Part shown: positions 33,194 to 41,190 of the stretch, piece after piece
How the letters are laid out: the number at the start of each line of letters is the position of its first letter
Position numbering within the stretch: the first letter of the stretch is position 1
Program-made: the position numbers and the translations under genes
The notes under the pieces: generated by a model
Database searches by the model: none
What the model saw: only the letters and a program-made list of their open reading frames with translations
What the model was told of the DNA's origin: nothing
Origin: Planctomycetaceae bacterium
GTDB taxonomy: Bacteria > Planctomycetota > Phycisphaerae > Sedimentisphaerales > Anaerohalosphaeraceae
Assembly (NCBI GenBank): GCA_021372945.1
Contig: JAJFTK010000122.1
Coordinates: 1-41,190 of the forward strand
Reading direction: 5' to 3'
DNA: 41,190 nucleotides

Positions 33194-33349
33194 TAACTGA
33201 AATCATCAAATTTTTTGTTTTCTCGTGAATTCGTTAAAGAAGTTGAAGGGAGCTTTTCGATATAGAGACAGAAGAAAACCAACTATTTTTGGCTTTTCAT
33301 CACCCTCCTCCGAAGCCAGGTTCTACTAAGCTGGAATCTGGCTTTTTTT
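33194..33349 (+). ncRNA. Attenuator-like leader or orphan small RNA
   Basis: A non-coding tract of the 344-base gap between panB and the HATPase gene. It holds AGTTG (33241-33245) able to pair with CAACT (33280-33284), then three segments in which the middle one, AAGCCAG (33313-33319), can pair with either TGGCTT (33290-33295) upstream or CTGGCTT (33338-33344) downstream. The latter pairing makes a terminator with a T7 tract. Such exclusive pairing is the pattern of an attenuator or riboswitch platform. No known riboswitch class was recognised. Without expression data an independent small RNA is equally possible. Confidence 0.5.
33313..33349 (+). terminator. Rho-independent terminator upstream of the HATPase gene
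   Basis: AAGCCAG and CTGGCTT form a 7-bp stem around an 18-base loop, followed by TTTTT. It stands 84 bases before the next ATG on the same strand, with no gene in front of it, so it ends a leader or small RNA. Confidence 0.75.
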
Positions 33350-33433
33350 GTATCCTCGTGGTGAAGGGGGCCGGTAATCTCTCCGATAGAAAGAACGACA
33401 GGCGAAATCGAATTATCAACTGACGGATAGATT

Positions 33434-34183
33434 ATGGAACCAAAGGCCAAAGAACAACTCAGCCAGGAAGAAATCAACCGCTTGATCGAGGCCCTGCCGG
33501 AAGAGGTGCAATCGCTTTGCGGGTCGGGCAAGGCGGTGCTGGACCTTGCGCATCTTGTCAAGAACCTCCTGCAGATGGTGTCGGGGTCATCGGAGATCAT
33601 GCAGCTTGCGCTGGAGCGAAAGGAATACGACCGGCTGCTCAAGAGCTGGGCGATCTTCGAGCCGAATTTTATCCGCCTGAAGAAGTTCCTGATGGACCTG
33701 ATCAAATTCACAAAGCAGTACCCGCTTCGAATGGAATCGTGCGACATCAACGAACGCATTTGCAGGGCCATTAAGAATTGTGACCCCGCGTTGCGCAGTC
33801 ATGGGGTTCAGATCGAGATGACGCCGGGGCCGGGAATTCCGGCGTGCCTGCTGGACAGCGACCGCATGGAGGAAATCGCATCTGACCTGATCACTCACGG
33901 CATTGATAACATTGGCGGCTCAGGGGTCATCAAGATTACAACCGTTTACCTGGACGGCAGCAATGAGATCGAGCTGACGTGCAGCGATGACGGGCCGGCG
34001 CTGTCAATGGCGGCGATCCGTTCGCTGCGGCAGCCTTCGGAACGCACGCGCAATATGTGCGGGACCGGATTCGATATTCCGCTGGCGGCATTATACGTCG
34101 AACAGCACGGCGGATATATGGAGATCGAGAGTACAGCCCCCAGGGGCAACGTGGTTCATGTTTATCTGCCGATCCGGCTCTAA
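33434..34183 (+). CDS. Soluble HATPase/histidine-kinase-like protein with changed N-box
   Basis: A 249-residue protein with no membrane segment and no sensor domain. Residues 33-55 (VLDLAHLVKNLLQMVSG) resemble the phospho-acceptor helix with H40. The ATPase part follows: the N-box site reads DLITHGIDNI (151-160), where H155 replaces the usual Asn that binds Mg-ATP; the G1 box is CSDDGPAL (D185/D186, G187); the G2 box is CGTGFDIPLAALYVEQHGG. No receiver or response regulator gene is adjacent. The changes suggest a weak or inactive kinase, or a regulator that only binds nucleotide. It is preceded by an unusual leader with a terminator (33313-33349), so its own expression may be attenuated. Confidence 0.75.
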   Translation: MEPKAKEQLSQEEINRLIEALPEEVQSLCGSGKAVLDLAHLVKNLLQMVSGSSEIMQLALERKEYDRLLKSWAIFEPNFIRLKKFLMDLIKFTKQYPLRMESCDINERICRAIKNCDPALRSHGVQIEMTPGPGIPACLLDSDRMEEIASDLITHGIDNIGGSGVIKITTVYLDGSNEIELTCSDDGPALSMAAIRSLRQPSERTRNMCGTGFDIPLAALYVEQHGGYMEIESTAPRGNVVHVYLPIRL

Positions 34184-34235
34184 GAGAACGTCCGCGCGCC
34201 AGCGCGCATCGCGCCGGCCCAACCAAATAAACTTC

Positions 34236-34264
34236 TTGCAAGTTTCCCACTGCAGCGCTATCAT
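34236..34264 (+). promoter_or_regulatory. Sigma-70-type promoter of the beta-galactosidase operon
   Basis: -35 TTGCAA (34236-34241) and -10 TATCAT (34259-34264) are spaced by 17 bases. Predicted start near 34271, giving a 62-base leader with GGGAGAAG before the ATG. Confidence 0.5.
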
Positions 34265-34311
34265 AATCATACCCGCATGAGCCATTTCTGTTCGGGCGTA
34301 TTCTTGAGTGA

Positions 34312-38181
<3,870 letters not shown>

Positions 38182-38204
38182 TATTGTCAGAGGAGATAAT
38201 GAAC

Positions 38205-38750
38205 ATGAAAGGACTCAGAATGAAGAATGTATGTGTGCTTGCGGTACTGGTGGGCATGATCGCTTTGGCAGGATGTTCCAACTCCAAGTTGACCGCCTGC
38301 CAGACAGAGAATGAATCGCTCAAGGGCAACGTTTCCGTTTTGCAGCAGGAGCTGCAGTCGGCCAAAGACGCGGTCGGCAAGAAGGATAAGACCATCGAGG
38401 ATCTGAAAGCGGAAAATGTGCAGATGCAGACCAAGGCGATGGAAGGCATCAAGACAATGATGGAACGCCAATCCGCCAAGGATCAGGAAGTGAAGGATAA
38501 GTTGACGGCCGCTCAGAAGGAAAATACGAACCTTCGGGCGCAGTTGGAGCAGGCCAAGACCCAGCTCAACCAGGCGATGGAAAGCCAATCCACCAAGGAT
38601 CAGGAAGTGAAGGATAAGTTGACGGCCGCCCAGAAGGAAAATACGAACCTTCGGGCGCAGTTGGAGCAGGCCAAGGCCCAGCTCAACCAGACGATGGAAA
38701 AGTTGAAAGCGACTAGCACACCGGCACCGGCGCCTGCGCCTGCGGACTAA
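38205..38750 (+). CDS. Coiled-coil lipoprotein with internal duplication
   Basis: About 181 residues from the ATG at 38205 (GAGGAG 9 bases upstream; the ATG at 38199 is an alternative). The lipobox ALAGC gives a lipidated cysteine at about residue 24. The mature part is a charged coiled coil with Leu/Ala heptads, ending in an Ala/Pro tail (TPAPAPAPAD). Residues encoded by 38467-38583 are repeated in frame by 38584-38700 (39 residues per unit, 4 differences in 117 bases). It resembles Lpp-like or periplasmic spacer lipoproteins; the function is unknown. It lies 23 bases after the beta-galactosidase gene and before a strong terminator. Confidence 0.85.
   Translation: MKGLRMKNVCVLAVLVGMIALAGCSNSKLTACQTENESLKGNVSVLQQELQSAKDAVGKKDKTIEDLKAENVQMQTKAMEGIKTMMERQSAKDQEVKDKLTAAQKENTNLRAQLEQAKTQLNQAMESQSTKDQEVKDKLTAAQKENTNLRAQLEQAKAQLNQTMEKLKATSTPAPAPAPAD
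38467..38700 (+). repeat. In-frame 117-bp tandem duplication inside the lipoprotein gene
   Basis: Units 38467-38583 and 38584-38700 differ at 4 of 117 positions and encode 39 residues each (TKDQEVKDKLTAAQKENT core). Confidence 0.92.
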
Positions 38751-38771
38751 CCACGAAAGCCAGTCATTGAT

Positions 38772-38810
38772 AGCCGGCAAGCCTCGAAGCTCCAAGCGTG
38801 CCGGCTTTTT
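38772..38810 (+). terminator. Rho-independent terminator after the lipoprotein gene
   Basis: AGCCGGCA (38772-38779) pairs with TGCCGGCT (38799-38806) around a 19-base loop, followed by TTTTAT. It closes the beta-galactosidase/lipoprotein transcript. Confidence 0.88.
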
Positions 38811-38864
38811 ATATGCGCTGTCCAAGGAAGGGCAGCCTTCGCTTCGGCGCAGGCCTGCAATGGC

Positions 38865-39755
38865 CTATTGCGCCGCATCCGCCTCAGGGCTCGGGATCAC
38901 AATTCGCTGACGGCAGTTGGGGCATTTGCCGGTCTTGCCGGCCAGGTCCGCCGGGACTTTAATCCGCTGACCGCACTGACAGAGAAAGCGAATCGTCACA
39001 GGTCTTTGAACAATCGCAACAGGCGTCCGGGCGGGCTTTGTTTCTTTGGCCTGTTCCACCGCTTTGACGGCTTGTTTCTGCAGCTTTTCGTCGGCACGGT
39101 CCTGCCGCCATTCCTGCCAGATGCGAACGAGCGAACGTTCATCGTCCTCCATTTTTACCCAACCGATATGACAAAGCAAGATGCCGAGACCGACGCCGGC
39201 GGCAAAGCCGCCAAGATGCGCAAAGTAGGCAACGCCTCCGCCGCCAAGTACCGCGCCCAGGATATCGAAGAACAGCCAAAAGAGTATCATATAGTAACTG
39301 GAGACGCTGAACGTGCGGGCATAGATGGAGATGAGCCAGAGGCAATTGATATCGTTGAGCGGAAAGAAAACCAGGAACATACCCACAATGCCGTTGATAG
39401 CGCCGCTTGCGCCGACGGCGGGGTCGCTGTCGAACAGCAGATGCGTGGAGGCGGCCAGAAGGCCGAAGAGCAGATACACCGGGACGTAGAGAAGATTGCC
39501 GACCTTTGAACAAACGGCGTTTCCAAAGACCCATAGAAAGAGCATGTTGCCGGCCAGGTGAACGACGCCGCCATGCAGAAACATGTGGCCGAAGAGGCCC
39601 TGGATGCGCCAGCCGTCGAGCACGTACGCGTTGACGGATTCCTCATCGGGCGCGGTGATCTGCAGCGCGAAAGCGCCGACCGTGGCCGCGATGAGCAGCC
39701 AATTCATCACCGGACGGCGGTCCAGCGGAACGTCCACGCCATAGGGAATGATCAT
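38865..39755 (-). CDS. Rhomboid-family intramembrane protease with zinc-ribbon tail
   Basis: A 296-residue protein. Six helices with HLAGN (H66, N70), GASGAING (S117, the nucleophile) and AHLGGFAAG (H180, its partner) identify an active rhomboid serine protease, which cuts membrane proteins within or next to a transmembrane helix. After a charged linker (200-250) the C-terminus holds a small zinc-ribbon-like domain (C259, C261, C278, C281; FLCQCGQRIKVP and GKCPNCRQRI). Such a tail is seen in planctomycete rhomboids and probably binds zinc. Its start is 23 bases after the ribF stop on the same strand. Substrate unknown. Confidence 0.88.
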   Translation of the reverse strand: MIIPYGVDVPLDRRPVMNWLLIAATVGAFALQITAPDEESVNAYVLDGWRIQGLFGHMFLHGGVVHLAGNMLFLWVFGNAVCSKVGNLLYVPVYLLFGLLAASTHLLFDSDPAVGASGAINGIVGMFLVFFPLNDINCLWLISIYARTFSVSSYYMILFWLFFDILGAVLGGGGVAYFAHLGGFAAGVGLGILLCHIGWVKMEDDERSLVRIWQEWRQDRADEKLQKQAVKAVEQAKETKPARTPVAIVQRPVTIRFLCQCGQRIKVPADLAGKTGKCPNCRQRIVIPSPEADAAQ

Positions 39756-39778
39756 CAGCAGCCCTATTGAAAAAAGTA

Positions 39779-40744
39779 TTAAAAGAGCATGCGTTCGGCA
39801 CGCTCGACGTCGCGCGCAATCTGGGCCTTGAGCAGGTCCTTGCTGTCGAATCGCTGCTGCGGCCTGAGGAACCGCATAAAATCAATGCCGAGCCATTTGC
39901 CCCTGAGGCTTTCGACCTTGTTCTCAAGCAGATGCGCCTCAACGAGCAAGGGATGTTCGGGGGCAACCGTCTGCGTACGGCCGATGCTGACGGCGGCCGG
40001 CCGGCGAAGCCCGCCAAAGGCTACTTCGTCGAGCTTGTCCCCGATGACAACATAGCCGGCGTACACACCTTCGGCCGGGATGATCTGGCCGGTCGCCTGC
40101 AGATTGGCCGTAGGATAGCCCATCTGGCGGCCGATGCCGCGGCCGGGCACCGTTTTGCCGATGAGCCGGTAAGGTCTGCCGAGGATCTGCGCGGCCTGGC
40201 GGACATTGCCCTGCTCAAGCAATTGGCGAATGGCCGTGCTGGAGCATTTTTCGGTCAGCTTGACGCCCTTATCGCGAAAATCATTGAACGGCACCTCGAT
40301 TACCTCGAATCGGCCTGCGGCAAATTGGCGGAGCGTTTCCAAGTTGCCGCTGCGGGACGATCCGAAATTGAAGTCCGGCCCTTCCACCACGGCATTTGGC
40401 GACAGCTTGAACAGGTACTGCTGAATGAATTGCTCCGGCGAGAGCCCCAGGAGGCCGGGCCCGGTCTTGATCACGATGAAGTAATGAATGCCGAGGGATT
40501 CCATGACATATCGCTTCACGGCCAGCGGGGTCAGGATCCCGAGGGCGGAATCGGGCTTTAGCAGAACTGCCGGGTGGGGATCGAAAGTGATGACAGCGAC
40601 TTTCGTCTTCCGAGCGGCGGCAAGTTCCTTGGCGGCACAGATCACCGCCTGGTGACCTCGATGCACGCCATCAAAGTTACCAATCGTCACCACCATCTGG
40701 CCGGGCAGTTCCGGCATTTGTGATTCAACCTCAACAACCTGCAT
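39779..40744 (-). CDS. ribF: Bifunctional riboflavin kinase / FAD synthetase
   Basis: A 321-residue protein. The N-terminal half is the FMN adenylyltransferase with TIGNFDGVHRGHQ (GxFDGxHxGH nucleotidyl-transferase motif, 20-32), followed by VITFDPHP. The C-terminal half is the riboflavin kinase with GRQMGYPTANL. Together they make FMN and FAD. GAGGAG lies 7 bases before the ATG. FAD is the substrate of ApbE-type enzymes, one of which is fused to the GT-C protein in this window, but no closer link is shown. It is probably co-transcribed with the rhomboid gene. Confidence 0.95.
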   Translation of the reverse strand: MQVVEVESQMPELPGQMVVTIGNFDGVHRGHQAVICAAKELAAARKTKVAVITFDPHPAVLLKPDSALGILTPLAVKRYVMESLGIHYFIVIKTGPGLLGLSPEQFIQQYLFKLSPNAVVEGPDFNFGSSRSGNLETLRQFAAGRFEVIEVPFNDFRDKGVKLTEKCSSTAIRQLLEQGNVRQAAQILGRPYRLIGKTVPGRGIGRQMGYPTANLQATGQIIPAEGVYAGYVVIGDKLDEVAFGGLRRPAAVSIGRTQTVAPEHPLLVEAHLLENKVESLRGKWLGIDFMRFLRPQQRFDSKDLLKAQIARDVERAERMLF

Positions 40745-41190
40745 GAATGTCTCCTCAATGAATGAGTTTTCATGGTATCGTGGAACGGCCCTGCTGGCAA
40801 GCGAGATTTGAGAGAATGCGAAATAAGCGGGCCCCAGCTTCCCGAAAAACCGGCAGACTTGGCCCCTTTTTCGCTAAGTCCTTGTCATATAACACGTTAC
40901 ACGCTACTAGCTGCCTGTCCTCTCTTTTTCATGAGGGGGTATCTTCTCGTACAGCCGACTTTCAGCCGGCACGCTTATCGTGACACGGGCGTCTCGCCCG
41001 TCTCTCTCGGTACCGCCGGCATCCTGCCGGCATTCTTCATTCTTGAGTTCCAGTACTGTCCCATTATAAGTCGAACAAGGATAATTGGTTATAGTTTTGT
41101 TGCTCTTTAAAATTAGAATAATCTCCCGTAAGTGCTTGTTTGAGCGTGGTTTTCTCGAAAAGTAAGATACTGATGATTTGGAGTATTTCG
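40745..41190. other. Non-coding end of the window with palindrome array
   Basis: About 446 bases with no supported gene on either strand. It holds the three-module palindrome array at 40954-41031. The rest shows no promoter-like or coding signal that I could defend. Confidence 0.6.
40954..41031. repeat. Three-module triplet-loop palindrome array
   Basis: GCCGACT-TTC-AGCCGGC (40954-40970), ACGGGCG-TCT-CGCCCGT (40985-41001) and GCCGGCA-TCC-TGCCGGC (41015-41031). Centres are 31 and 30 bases apart. The array is built from the same modules and linkers as the arrays at 25946-25970 and 28617-28674, in the opposite orientation to the latter. Confidence 0.85.

Noticed and set aside
33194..33349. Match to a known riboswitch (c-di-GMP, FMN, cobalamin)
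   Set aside because: The conserved cores of those classes are not present; only the terminator and alternative pairing can be seen.
40762..41110. Open frames of 70-112 codons at the right end
   Set aside because: They run through the palindrome array, lack ribosome sites and show no domain.

Overview
The window looks like chromosomal DNA of a planctomycete, probably of the Phycisphaerae type. This rests on gene content, not on a marker gene: five Gfo/Idh/MocA oxidoreductases (four with twin-arginine signals of the RRxFxK type), a ThuA-HEAT protein, exported sugar isomerase/epimerase lipoproteins, a sigma-54 activator with a GAF domain, a sodium/solute symporter, and a secreted GH2 beta-galactosidase with a LamG insert. 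No rRNA, tRNA or CRISPR array was seen. Base composition is moderately GC-rich and even. The only mobile-element sign is the 5' part of an IS630-type transposase gene running off the left edge.

Layout. 1-357: transposase fragment (-). 593-2128: B12-binding radical SAM protein (+). 2154-5229: Tat-exported Gfo/Idh/MocA protein and a NifA-like activator (-). 5365-8794: operon (-) of SSS symporter, small membrane protein and galactokinase-like GHMP kinase, with a good promoter at 8870-8897. 8960-9709: polyprenyl-phosphate-type GT2 (+), convergent with a GT-C/ApbE fusion (9737-12211), which is translationally coupled to an F5/8-type-C lipoprotein (12208-12987). 13117-19082: same-strand block (-) of exported TIM-barrel isomerase lipoprotein, Tat-exported Gfo/Idh/MocA oxidoreductase, heptaheme cytochrome c, four-helix cytochrome b and MFS transporter, closed by a terminator at 13062-13098. 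19200-28503: more Gfo/Idh/MocA genes, ThuA-HEAT, a second isomerase and a PfkB-like kinase (-). 28806-30607: thioredoxin-like protein, tatA (+) and tatC (-). 30778-33089: small membrane protein, GT4 and panB. 33159-33350: attenuator-like leader before a small HATPase protein (33434-34183). 34333-38750: beta-galactosidase and a coiled-coil lipoprotein (+). 38865-40744: rhomboid protease and ribF (-). 40745-41190: non-coding, with palindromic modules.

How it may fit together (inference). The window is rich in carbohydrate functions on both sides of the cytoplasmic membrane. Secreted beta-galactosidase could release galactose for the symporter/GHMP-kinase operon. The 13-19 kb block could be an extracytoplasmic sugar-oxidation unit: a Tat-exported NAD(P)-type oxidoreductase and a lipoprotein isomerase act on a sugar, electrons pass through the heptaheme c and b cytochromes, and the product enters by the MFS carrier. 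TatA and TatC, also encoded here, would export the Tat substrates. RibF makes FAD, the substrate of the ApbE domain fused to the GT-C protein.

The most unusual items are that cytochrome-linked block, the GT-C/ApbE fusion, the leader with mutually exclusive stems at 33290-33349, and a mosaic family of triplet-loop palindromes in the intergenic regions.
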